The notes below the pieces were generated by a model. That model saw nothing but the letters and a program-made list of their open reading frames with translations, did no database searches and was not told where the DNA came from. The position numbers and the translations under genes are program-made. From Pseudomonas lalkuanensis (lineage in GTDB: Bacteria; Pseudomonadota; Gammaproteobacteria; Pseudomonadales; Pseudomonadaceae), in contig NZ_CP043311.1 of NCBI RefSeq assembly GCF_008807375.1, forward strand, positions 524,501 to 588,500: a DNA stretch of 64,000 nucleotides. Reading direction: 5' to 3'. This document shows, in pieces, positions 8,349 to 15,251 of this stretch. Within the stretch, counting starts at the first letter, position 1. Each line of letters opens with the position of its first letter.

Positions 8349-9140
8349 TCAGGCGGCTGGTTTGCCTCGCTGGCCGAGCCAGTACGAGAGCACCACCAGG
8401 ACGATGGAGATCACCAGCATCAGGGTGGAGATAGCGTTGATCTCCGGGGTTACCCCGGCCTTGATGGCCGAGAAGATGTAGACCGGCAGCGTCGTCGAGC
8501 CGGGGCCGGCGACGAAGAAGGTCATGATGAAGTCGTCCAGGCTGACCACGAACGCCAGCACCGCGCCGGACAGCACCGCCGGGAACAGCAGCGGCAGGGT
8601 GACGCGGCGGAAGGTGTGGAAGGGGTTGGCGTAGAGGTCGTTGGCCGCCTCCAGCAGGCTCTTGTCGAGGTCGTTCAGGCGAGCGCGGATCGGCAGGTAG
8701 GCAAACGGGATACAGAAGCCGATGTGGGCGATGATCACCGTCAAGAGACCCAGCTTGATGCCGAGGGCCATGAACAGCAGCAGGGTGGCCACGGCGGTGA
8801 CGATCTCCGGCAGGATCAGCGGCAGGTTGATCCCGCCTTCCACCATCTTCTGTCCGTAGAACGGCCTGTAGGTGGCCAGCGCCGCCAGCAGCGCGATGGC
8901 GGTGGCGCAGACGGTGGCGATGCCGGCAACGATCACCGAGTTCAGCGCGGCGGCCTGGATCGACGGGTTGGCGAGGATGCGCCCGTACCAGGCGAAGGAG
9001 AACTCGGTCCACACGGTGGCCGTGCGGTTGGCGTTGAAGCTGTAGGCGATCAGCACCAGGATCGGCAGGTACAGGTAGGCCAGTACCAGCAGGCTGGTTT
9101 CGCGGGTCAGCGGGAGTTTCTTCAGGTGCGAGGCGATCAT
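8349..9140 (-). CDS. ABC transporter permease, PotC-like
   Basis: A 263-residue inner-membrane permease with about six helices. The EAA loop needed for docking to the ATPase is visible around residues 168-187 (LLEAANDLYANPFHTFRRVT). The product begins MIASHLKKLP, and its ATG shares one base with the stop of the preceding permease (TGATG at 9138-9142), so translation is coupled. It pairs with the PotB-like permease to form the channel of the importer. No unusual features. Confidence 0.9.
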   Translation of the reverse strand: MIASHLKKLPLTRETSLLVLAYLYLPILVLIAYSFNANRTATVWTEFSFAWYGRILANPSIQAAALNSVIVAGIATVCATAIALLAALATYRPFYGQKMVEGGINLPLILPEIVTAVATLLLFMALGIKLGLLTVIIAHIGFCIPFAYLPIRARLNDLDKSLLEAANDLYANPFHTFRRVTLPLLFPAVLSGAVLAFVVSLDDFIMTFFVAGPGSTTLPVYIFSAIKAGVTPEINAISTLMLVISIVLVVLSYWLGQRGKPAA

Positions 9141-10054
9141 CAGCGGACTCCCTGGCGGACGGCCTTGGCCGCCTTTTTGGCGTAGAGGGCGTAGAGCACC
9201 AGGGCCAGCAGCATCAGCCCGAGCAGGAGGAAGGACAGCGAGCTGCCCAGCGGCCAGTTGCGGGCGGTGCCGAACTGCTGCTGGATGAGGTTGCCGATCA
9301 TCAGGGTCTTGCCGCCGCCGAGGATGGCGGGGGTGATGAAGGCGCCGAGGCTCGGCACGAACACCAGCAGCGACCCGGCCACCACGCCCGGCATGGACAG
9401 CGGCAGGATCACCCGGCGCAGGGCTTTGGCGCGGTTGGCGCCGAGGTCATAGGCGGCTTCCACCAGGCGCCAGTCGAGCTTCTCCAGGGTGGAGTAGATC
9501 GGCAGGATCATGAACGGCAGGAAGCTGTAGACCAGCCCGACCACCACGGCGAAATCGTTGTACAGCAGGGTGATGCCGCCGGCCTGCGGGAACAGGGCAT
9601 TGAGGCTCTGGGCCAGCCAACCGTGCTCGCGCAGGATGATCAGCCAGGCGTAGTTGCGGATCAGCAGGTTGGTCCAGAACGGGATGGTGATCAGCAGCAC
9701 CATGACGTTGCGCGAGCGCTCGCTGAGGCTGCTCATCCACAGGGCCACGGGGAAGCCGACGACAAAACACAGCAGGGTCGTGCCCCCGGCCTGCAGCACC
9801 GAGCGCAGCAGGGCCTGGGCGTAGACCCAGTTCACTTCCAGGTTGCCGTCGAAATCTTCCTGGAAGAACAGCTGGATGTAGCTCTGCCACTGCCAGTTGG
9901 CGCTCCAGTCGACCCCGCCGTAGAGGTTGCGTGGCAGCAGGCTGATGTAGCCCATGATGCCCAGCGGAATGGCGATCAGGCAGAGCAGGGTGAGCAGCAC
10001 CGGCGACAGCAGCAACAGCCGGTTGAGGCTGGGGGAGGTGGCGCTGACGCTCAT
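9140..10054 (-). CDS. ABC transporter permease, PotB-like
   Basis: A 304-residue permease with a typical N-terminal helix (LLLLSPVLLTLLCLIAIPLG), a periplasmic loop, and the FWTNLLIRNYAWLIIL segment found in spermidine/putrescine permeases. The EAA loop (LVEAAYDLGANRAKALRRVI) is intact. It follows the ATPase gene after one base. This is the larger of the two channel subunits of the importer in the catabolic cluster. Confidence 0.9.
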   Translation of the reverse strand: MSVSATSPSLNRLLLLSPVLLTLLCLIAIPLGIMGYISLLPRNLYGGVDWSANWQWQSYIQLFFQEDFDGNLEVNWVYAQALLRSVLQAGGTTLLCFVVGFPVALWMSSLSERSRNVMVLLITIPFWTNLLIRNYAWLIILREHGWLAQSLNALFPQAGGITLLYNDFAVVVGLVYSFLPFMILPIYSTLEKLDWRLVEAAYDLGANRAKALRRVILPLSMPGVVAGSLLVFVPSLGAFITPAILGGGKTLMIGNLIQQQFGTARNWPLGSSLSFLLLGLMLLALVLYALYAKKAAKAVRQGVR

Positions 10055-10055
10055 C

Positions 10056-11144
10056 TCAGGCCTCCATCAGCAGGCAGGCGTGGGGCGGCAGGTGCACCGC
10101 CACCGGCGAGCCCACGGGACGGGCGCTGGTGGCGCCTTCATTGCTTTCGCGCAGCATCACCTTGATATCGTTGGCCAGGCGGCACTGATAGAGGGTGGCC
10201 GTGCCCACGTAGAGCACGGCTTCGACCACGCCGCGCAGGTGATGTGGCTCCGACGGGTCCACCAGCCTCGAGCGTTCCGGGCGGAAGGCCAGTTGGGCAA
10301 TGCCGGTGCGGGCGTTGGCTTCGTTGGCGCAGGGAATATCCACCGGAATGCCATCGGGGCGGAACAGGTGACCGTTCTGCGGACACTGGCGCAGCTGGCC
10401 GGGGAGGAAGTTGATGTCGCCGATGAAGTGGGCGACGAAACGGTGCTGCGGGCGTTCGTAGATCTCGTTGGGGGTGCCGATCTGCAGGATCTTGCCGGCG
10501 GACATCACGGCGATGCGGTCGGAGAGGGTCAGCGCTTCTTCCTGGTCGTGGGTGACGAAGATGAAGGTGATGCCGGCTTCCTGCTGCACGCGCTTGAGCT
10601 CGACTTGCATCTCCTTGCGCAGCTTCAGGTCCAGCGCCGACAACGGTTCGTCCAGCAGCAGCACGTCCGGGCGCGGCGCCAGGGCGCGGGCCAGGGCCAC
10701 CCGCTGCTGCTGGCCACCGGAGAGTTCCGCAGGGCGACGGCGGGCCAGGTGTTCCATCTGCACCAGGGCCAGCATTTCCTTGACCCGACCGGGGATGGCG
10801 CTGCGCTCCAGCCCCTGCATCTCCAGGCCGAAGGCGATATTCTCGGCCACGCTCATGTGCGGGAAGAGCGCGTAGTTCTGGAACACGGTATTGACCCGGC
10901 GCTTGTAGGGCGGGAGCTGGTCCACGCGCTGTCCGCCGATCTGGATGGAGCCGGACGTGACCTGCTCGAAACCGGCGATGGAGCGCAGCAGGGTGGTCTT
11001 GCCGCAGCCCGAGGGGCCCAGGAGGGTAAAGAACTCGTTGTGGCGGATGCTGACCGAAACATCGTCGAGCGCCGGTGCTACTTCGGGGTCATCGGTATAG
11101 CGCTTGCTGACGCGTTGCACCTCGATGGAGGACGTGTGCTTCAT
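10056..11144 (-). CDS. ABC transporter ATPase, PotA-like
   Basis: A 362-residue ATPase with Walker A GPSGCGKTT (residues 43-51), Q-loop, signature LSGGQ (141-145), Walker B VLLLDEP (161-167), and a C-terminal TOBE domain (from about 280) as in PotA and other polyamine importers. It energises uptake through the two permeases that follow. It is the first gene of the operon, divergent from a GntR regulator. The 142-bp region between them holds a palindrome that could be the operator. Confidence 0.92.
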   Translation of the reverse strand: MKHTSSIEVQRVSKRYTDDPEVAPALDDVSVSIRHNEFFTLLGPSGCGKTTLLRSIAGFEQVTSGSIQIGGQRVDQLPPYKRRVNTVFQNYALFPHMSVAENIAFGLEMQGLERSAIPGRVKEMLALVQMEHLARRRPAELSGGQQQRVALARALAPRPDVLLLDEPLSALDLKLRKEMQVELKRVQQEAGITFIFVTHDQEEALTLSDRIAVMSAGKILQIGTPNEIYERPQHRFVAHFIGDINFLPGQLRQCPQNGHLFRPDGIPVDIPCANEANARTGIAQLAFRPERSRLVDPSEPHHLRGVVEAVLYVGTATLYQCRLANDIKVMLRESNEGATSARPVGSPVAVHLPPHACLLMEA

Positions 11145-11162
11145 AATGGTGCATTCCTCTTG

Positions 11163-11178
11163 TTTTTGTATGCAAAAA
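11163..11178. promoter_or_regulatory. Probable GntR operator (palindrome)
   Basis: TTTTTG-TATG-CAAAAA, a 6-bp-arm palindrome 19 bp upstream of the PotA-like start and about 109 bp before the GntR gene. FadR/VanR-type regulators often bind A/T-rich palindromes with a central TAT/ATA core. It sits where a repressor would block the transporter and catabolic operon. Confidence 0.5.
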
Positions 11179-11286
11179 TTGAATGCAATCTAGAAATACT
11201 CGGATTATGCTGACAACGCAACCGGGTTTTTCTGCCTGCTTGTTTCACGCAGCACCTGGATTGCGAACGCATTTACGGAGTCACGA

Positions 11287-11976
11287 ATGGCAGACAAGAA
11301 GCTGGAAACCACGGTGGACCGTGTCTACCAGGGGGTTTACCAGGCCATCAGCAACCGCTCGCTGCGGCCTGGCATGAAACTCGGGGAAGCTTCCCTGGCA
11401 GAGCTGTTCAGCGTGAGTCGCACTTCGGTGCGGGCCGCGTTGAAGCAACTGGAGGCCGATGGCCTGGTGTCCTCCGAACCGAACAAGGGTTGCTGGGTGT
11501 CACTGCCCAGCGATGATGAAATCCGCCTGTTGTTCGAGACGCGGCGGCTGATCGAGATTGGCATCGTCACCGAGCTGTGCCGGCGTCGCGACAGCGCGGC
11601 CATGCTCGATCTGCGCGAGCACCTGCTGCTGGAAGAGGAAGCCCGGCGCAATCATGACCACGAGCGGCTGATCCACCTGCTCGGCGAATTCCACATCAAA
11701 CTGGCCGAGGCGCTGAACAACCCGGTGTTGCTGGACTGGTTCCGCAAGCTGATCTCGCGCGCCTCGCTCTACGCCGCCGCCCTGGACGACGAACGCCACG
11801 ACGCCTGCCGTGACGACGAGCACCTGCGCCTGATCGAGTTCATCGAGGCCGGCAACCAGAACGCCGCCATCGAGCTGACCTGCTTCCACCTGGCGGCCAT
11901 TGAAACCGCCATCGTCGAGTCGGCCGGCAAGCTCAAGGCCAACTACCACCCGCTGAAGCACCTGATCGAGACCTGA
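11287..11976 (+). CDS. GntR-family regulator (FadR-type, FCD domain)
   Basis: A 229-residue repressor-type protein: winged helix at residues about 10-75 (LAELFSVSRTSVRAALKQLE, then LEADGLV), followed by an all-helical FCD ligand-binding domain. Candidate metal or ligand histidines occur in the second half (H in GEFHIKLAEAL and ELTCFHLAAIE). This class responds to small organic acids or amide metabolites. It is divergent from the importer operon and 8 bp upstream of the racemase-like gene, so it probably regulates both sides. The inducer is unknown. Confidence 0.9.
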   Translation: MADKKLETTVDRVYQGVYQAISNRSLRPGMKLGEASLAELFSVSRTSVRAALKQLEADGLVSSEPNKGCWVSLPSDDEIRLLFETRRLIEIGIVTELCRRRDSAAMLDLREHLLLEEEARRNHDHERLIHLLGEFHIKLAEALNNPVLLDWFRKLISRASLYAAALDDERHDACRDDEHLRLIEFIEAGNQNAAIELTCFHLAAIETAIVESAGKLKANYHPLKHLIET

Positions 11977-11984
11977 CCTCGGCC

Positions 11985-12722
11985 ATGAAAATCCAGCTGA
12001 TCAACCCGAACACCAGCGTGGCGATGACCTCCGGCATTGCCGAAGCCGCCAGCCATCTGCTTCGCCCTGGCAATCAGTTGCTGGCGGTGACCAACAGCGC
12101 AGGTCCGGCTTCCATCGAGGGGCATTACGACGAAGCGCTTGCCGTGCCCGGGTTGCTCCAGGCCATTCGCGATGGCGAGCGGGACGGCGCCGAAGGACAC
12201 GTGATCGCCTGCTTCGGCGACCCCGGCCTGCTGGCGGCGCGGGAGATCGCACGGTACCCGGTGATCGGCATCGCCGAAGCGGCCATGCACCTGGCCACCT
12301 GGGTCGCCACCGGCTTCAGCGTCGTTACCACGCTCGGCCGCACCAAGGTCATCGCCCGTCATCTGGTGGAACGCTACGGCTTTCACCAGCACTGCCGGGG
12401 CATCCACGCCGTGGAGATTCCGGTGCTGGCGCTGGACGACGACCCGGACGGTCTGTTCCGCATCATGCGCACGGCCTGCCTGGACGCGCTGGAGCGGGAT
12501 GAGTCGGGCGCCATCGTCCTCGGCTGCGCCGGCATGAGCCACCTGGCTGCGGCGCTGCAGGAGGAGATCGGCGTGCCGGTGATCGACGGCGTCAGCGCCG
12601 CATTGAAGATGGTGGAACTGCTGGGAGAACTGCGGCTCTCCACCAGCAAGCGAGGGGACCTTGATTTCCCGCTGCCCAAGCCCTATGCGGGTTACCTGCG
12701 AGGGTTTGCCGTCGGCGCCTGA
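11985..12722 (+). CDS. Asp/Glu/hydantoin racemase-family protein
   Basis: A 245-residue member of the Asp/Glu racemase superfamily, hydantoin-racemase branch (HyuE-like). It starts with the family pattern INPNTS (residues 6-11), and both catalytic cysteines are in place: C76 in ACFGDPG and C181 in LGCAGM. These enzymes racemise 5-substituted hydantoins, or act as decarboxylases or isomerases on related compounds such as allantoin or maleate derivatives. It lies 8 bp after the GntR gene and is probably co-transcribed with it. No hydantoinase or carbamoylase accompanies it here, so the deaminase-like enzymes of the divergent operon may act on the same pathway. Confidence 0.88.
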   Translation: MKIQLINPNTSVAMTSGIAEAASHLLRPGNQLLAVTNSAGPASIEGHYDEALAVPGLLQAIRDGERDGAEGHVIACFGDPGLLAAREIARYPVIGIAEAAMHLATWVATGFSVVTTLGRTKVIARHLVERYGFHQHCRGIHAVEIPVLALDDDPDGLFRIMRTACLDALERDESGAIVLGCAGMSHLAAALQEEIGVPVIDGVSAALKMVELLGELRLSTSKRGDLDFPLPKPYAGYLRGFAVGA

Positions 12723-12751
12723 GAGTGGCGCGGGGGCTGAATCTCTATGGC

Positions 12752-12823
12752 GTGGGAGCGAATTCGTTCGCGAAACAATAGCGGCCGCGATGCGGCCCAT
12801 CGCGAATAAATTCGCGCCCACAA
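12752..12823. repeat. REP pair forming a hairpin between convergent genes
   Basis: GTGGGAGCGAATTCGTTCGCGA and, facing it, TCGCGAATAAATTCGCGCCCACAA, around a GCGGCCGC/GCGGCC core. This is a REP doublet between the convergent racemase-like and BRO-N genes and may act as a terminator for both. Confidence 0.75.
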
Positions 12824-12827
12824 CGTA

Positions 12828-13285
12828 TCAAGGCGCCTTCTCCCCAAACAACTTCGCCACATCCACCATCCGCACCCAGCTGAGCCCTGCCATTCCATCA
12901 GGCCGTACTCCTTGCCCTGCCATTCCACCCGGCGTCGCCGGGGCAATTGCGGATGGGTAGTCGCGCGTAGAGCAGGCACCACTTCACTGGTGAACCACTG
13001 CCGCAGACTGCGATTTTCCGGGTGGTAGTAATTCGTCCTGAGCACTTCGCACACCGCACTCTCGCTGATCAGCCACTGCTGCTCGAAATCGCCCTTGGGC
13101 TTTGGCAGGGTTGCGATGCGCCACTGGTTGCGGTCGAGTTTCTCGGCGAGGCGATCGTTTGAATGGCAGTTGGTCAGGGCACCGAGGTCGCGAGCCACGA
13201 CCCAGGCCTGATCATCGATCAGCAGGGCGCGCACTGGGCGGCGATGGCGATGAAGAACGCTGGGGACGAAATAGTCGTGGGACAT
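12828..13285 (-). pseudogene. BRO-N domain (phage antirepressor-like) protein with frameshifted C-terminus
   Basis: The N-terminal 100 or so residues form a BRO-N domain (VRALLIDDQAWVVARDLG, then WLISESAVCEVL, then LRQWFTSEVVPALR), a DNA-binding fold found in phage antirepressors and widespread solitary Pseudomonas proteins. Start ATG at 13285 follows AAAGGAG. Near 12885-12887 (GGG on the coding strand) one base seems missing: restoring it gives WQG-L-SWVRMVDVAKLFGEKAP and a stop at 12828, a natural end. Unrepaired, the frame runs on to 12692 through the REP pair and into the racemase gene with an unrelated tail. It could be a sequencing error or a real mutation; the DNA-binding domain is unaffected. 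Confidence 0.7.
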
Positions 13286-13312
13286 GAGCAGACTCCTTTC
13301 TGATATCGAAGA

Positions 13313-13406
13313 GTCCGCCACCAGAGAGGGTGGCGGACCGTTCGAGGTTTGGAATACCGGCGCATCACAAATCGGGTGGGCTGGGCCTTCCTCGCACGGT
13401 CCGCCA
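13313..13406 (-). promoter_or_regulatory. BRO-N leader with two mutually exclusive hairpins
   Basis: Read on the minus strand, segment A (GGCGGACCGT, 13396-13405) can pair with segment B (ACGGTCCGCC, 13332-13341). The same B stretch, extended to GTCCGCCACC (13329-13338), can pair instead with segment C (GGTGGCGGAC, 13313-13322). Each stem is 10 perfect bp, and the two overlap, as in attenuators and riboswitches. The B:C stem ends about 27 bases before the BRO-N start codon; there is no T-run, so control of translation or RNA stability is more likely than termination. Confidence 0.5.
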
Positions 13407-13547
13407 TAGACGTCCAGAGTCATCGAATGAAACGTCCACTCGCTGATCCTGCTTATGGCATTGGTGCTTTTTTGTGATGCTTCAGGGTTCCACTCCCGGC
13501 CACAGCCAAGGCTGCGACGGGGGAGGACGCTACCGATGCTAAGATCC

Positions 13548-13586
13548 CGGTCTTCGCTATGTATGGATCTATATAGCGAGAGACCG
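13548..13586. promoter_or_regulatory. Inverted repeat before the DUF1543 gene
   Basis: CGGTC-tt-CGCTAT, 12-base spacer, ATAGCG-aga-GACCG. It ends 19 bases before the ATG. It may be an operator or a leader hairpin. Confidence 0.4.
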
Positions 13587-13605
13587 TGAAACCAAGGAGT
13601 CAGAC

Positions 13606-14103
13606 ATGTTGTACGTGGTGATGCTGGGCGGCCGACACCCCCGCGCGAAGATCGAAGTGCACGATGTGGTGTTTGCCGTGGCGGAAAGCCTGGAAGGCAC
13701 TTATTCGCAATTGCGCGAGGGCTGGTTCGGCAGCCCGGCGGGTATGCACATCGATTCGTGGATGGCGGTGGACGGCGTGGAAGGCTACAAGCTGGCCTTC
13801 ACCGACCAGGCCCCCGCCGCGAATGACCCGCGCCTCTACTTCATCAACCTCGGCGGCTACGAAACCGGCATCTTCGGCGAAGCCCACAGCTACCTGCTGG
13901 TGGTCGCCCGCGACAAGGCCGAAGCCAAGGCCAAGGGCAAACGCCAGTTGGCCGAACTCCGCTGGGACAAGCCCCACACCGACAACCTGCATGACGTGGA
14001 CGACTGCATCCCGGTGGACTGCGTGGCGGGGCGCTATGTGCACCTGGTGGAAGGCGATAACGCGGGGATCAGGTATGGCAGTGATTACATCGTGCTGTCC
14101 TAG
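13606..14103 (+). CDS. DUF1543 domain protein
   Basis: A 165-residue soluble protein with the DUF1543 pattern: an opening strand MLYVVMLGGRHPRAKIEVHD, a central GWFGSP...HIDSW segment, and a second similar unit (YFINLGGYETGIFGEAHSYLLVVA) about 80 residues later, suggesting an internal two-fold repeat. There is no signal peptide or membrane segment. The start ATG has CCAAGGAG upstream. No biochemical function is known for the family. It stands alone between a structured leader and a palindromic repeat. Confidence 0.85.
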   Translation: MLYVVMLGGRHPRAKIEVHDVVFAVAESLEGTYSQLREGWFGSPAGMHIDSWMAVDGVEGYKLAFTDQAPAANDPRLYFINLGGYETGIFGEAHSYLLVVARDKAEAKAKGKRQLAELRWDKPHTDNLHDVDDCIPVDCVAGRYVHLVEGDNAGIRYGSDYIVLS

Positions 14104-14183
14104 GAGCGGGTAAAGACACCAGGCGGTGAGGGCGCCCTATTTGACCACTGCTGTGGCACAGGGCAGCAGAGATCAAGCGATTC

Positions 14184-14255
14184 GTAGGATGGGTTGAGCG
14201 GTGCGATACCCATGCGGGTGACGGTTGATGGGCGTCGCGGTCTCAACCTTCCTGC
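14184..14255. repeat. Long palindromic intergenic repeat, copy 3
   Basis: GTAGGATGGGTTGAGC...GCGATACCCAT, then GATGGGcGTCGC...CTCAACC..CCTGC. Same family as 1465-1536 and 7159-7237. It lies between the DUF1543 gene and the convergent antitoxin gene. Confidence 0.7.
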
Positions 14256-14316
14256 AAACTGCGATGCGAAGTTTCGGACGATGGACGAGGCTGATCCATC
14301 CTCTTCTGCTCAGGCC

Positions 14317-14631
14317 TCACGCCAGGGTTGCCAGGTGCTCTACCGTCTCCGGATATTGCTGCACCAGGCGAATCAACGTGGTGGCCTGGGCGTTGGGTTT
14401 GGCTCGTCCCTGCTCCCAATTTTCCAGCGTTCGCGGATTGGTGCGCAGATACATGGCAAAGACCGGGCGCGACATCTTCAGCCGCTCACGAATTGAAACC
14501 AGCTCCTCCGCAGTCACCGCGCGTAGCTCCGGCAAGATGAGCCGGTGCGAGCGAAGCGTCAACTTGCCCTCACGCTCTTCTGCGAGTGCTTCGATACCTT
14601 CCACCAGTTCGGCAAAAATGTCCCGTTTCAT
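14317..14631 (-). CDS. HTH-type antitoxin (HigA/NadS-like)
   Basis: A 104-residue protein with a Cro/C1-type helix-turn-helix in its second half (VSIRERLKMSRPVFAMYLRT, then TLENWEQGRAKPN), typical of HigA/NadS antitoxins. The N-terminal half probably contacts the toxin. The ATG at 14631 overlaps the toxin stop (ATGA), and the order toxin-then-antitoxin is that of the HigBA type. It should both neutralise the toxin and repress the operon. Confidence 0.88.
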   Translation of the reverse strand: MKRDIFAELVEGIEALAEEREGKLTLRSHRLILPELRAVTAEELVSIRERLKMSRPVFAMYLRTNPRTLENWEQGRAKPNAQATTLIRLVQQYPETVEHLATLA

Positions 14632-14984
14632 TCCGTCTTCCTCGTTTCTAGTTCCGCTTCCAGCCGCTGCCTGAATACCTTTTTCTGGGCCGCACTCAGG
14701 TATTCGCGAACGTCCTTGCCGTAGAGGGTGAAAAGCCAGAACTGCGCTCCACCCAGCCACCAGTAATAGATCACGCGGATGCCGCTACGCTTGCCTTTGC
14801 CTTTGCCTTTGCCTCGTCCCTCGTCTGCAAAACGCAACTTGCGAAGGCCCCCGGTTCCTTGAATGAGGTTCCCGGCGTCCGGCTGCGTCAGCAGCAGATG
14901 TTGCAAGGCTGCGTAGGCATCGTCGTCCAGATGGTCCGTTCGGTGCCGCTGGAACGGCGGCAGCTCCACGAAGAGTGCTTCCAT
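14628..14984 (-). CDS. RelE/HigB-family toxin
   Basis: A 118-residue type II toxin of the RelE/HigB superfamily, related to YgjM/HigB-2 mRNA interferases. The central motif GTGGLRKLRFADEGRGKG and IRVIYYWW, then FTLYGKDVREYLS, is typical of this family. It contains an in-frame run of four Gly-Lys pairs encoded by a hexanucleotide repeat (14791-14814), longer than the one or two pairs I expect. The frame begins at ATG 14984, with no strong ribosome binding site seen. The antitoxin gene overlaps its end by 4 bases. Confidence 0.87.
   Translation of the reverse strand: MEALFVELPPFQRHRTDHLDDDAYAALQHLLLTQPDAGNLIQGTGGLRKLRFADEGRGKGKGKGKRSGIRVIYYWWLGGAQFWLFTLYGKDVREYLSAAQKKVFRQRLEAELETRKTE
14791..14814. 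repeat. Hexanucleotide microsatellite inside the toxin gene
   Basis: Four perfect copies of TTGCCT (AGGCAA on the coding strand), encoding GKGKGKGK. Gain or loss of a unit keeps frame and would only change the loop length. Confidence 0.8.
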
Positions 14985-15130
14985 ATTCTCTACGTAAGTT
15001 GCGTATAGATTGGGCGCGCATGTCGGTAACGGTCAAGTCGCGCCAATGCTGGAGCGCCACCTTATCCGGTGCTTTGGCATGCAGGGGCTGAGCGGGAGGG
15101 TGAAACGGATGACGAGGAAGTCAGAAACGC

Positions 15131-15155
15131 AAAAGCCGCGCACTGCGCGGCTTTT
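15131..15155 (-). terminator. Terminator of the tRNA gene
   Basis: On the minus strand: AAAAGCCGCGC-AGT-GCGCGGCTTTT, followed by GCGTTT. It starts 4 bases past the tRNA 3' end. Confidence 0.85.
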
Positions 15156-15159
15156 GATT

Positions 15160-15236
15160 TGGTGGGCCCACACGGACTCGAACCGTGGACCAAAGGATTA
15201 TGAGTCCTCTGCTCTAACCGACTGAGCTATAGGCCC
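15160..15236 (-). tRNA. tRNA-Ile2 (CAU anticodon, lysidine type)
   Basis: A 77-nt tRNA with encoded CCA end. Acceptor 5' GGGCCTA pairs with TGGGCCC (one G-T), D-arm AGCTCAGTCGGTTAGAGC, anticodon loop CTCATAA (anticodon complement at 15200-15202) and T-arm CACGG-TTCGAGT-CCGTG. The anticodon alone would suggest Met. The C4-G69 and C5-G68 pairs and the G27-T43 pair match E. coli tRNA-Ile2, in which TilS converts C34 to lysidine so that AUA is read. Elongator Met tRNA has different bases there. I therefore call Ile2; some pipelines label it Met. Confidence 0.85.
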
Positions 15237-15251
15237 CAGAAGGCCGGCGGA

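Larger units (their letters stand above)
13286..13605. other. Gap holding two leader regions, no gene seen
   Basis: The left third is the structured leader of the BRO-N gene (13313-13406). The right end is the leader of the DUF1543 gene with an inverted repeat at 13548-13586. Between them (about 13410-13545) I see no gene or clear element. Confidence 0.5.

Noticed and set aside
14201..14260. Possible CRISPR-like repeat pattern in the DUF1543-antitoxin gap
   Set aside because: There are only two arms of one palindrome, with no regular spacers; no CRISPR array or cas gene is in the window.
15160..15236. Call of tRNA-Met from the CAT anticodon
   Set aside because: The acceptor and anticodon stem pairs match Ile2 rather than elongator Met.
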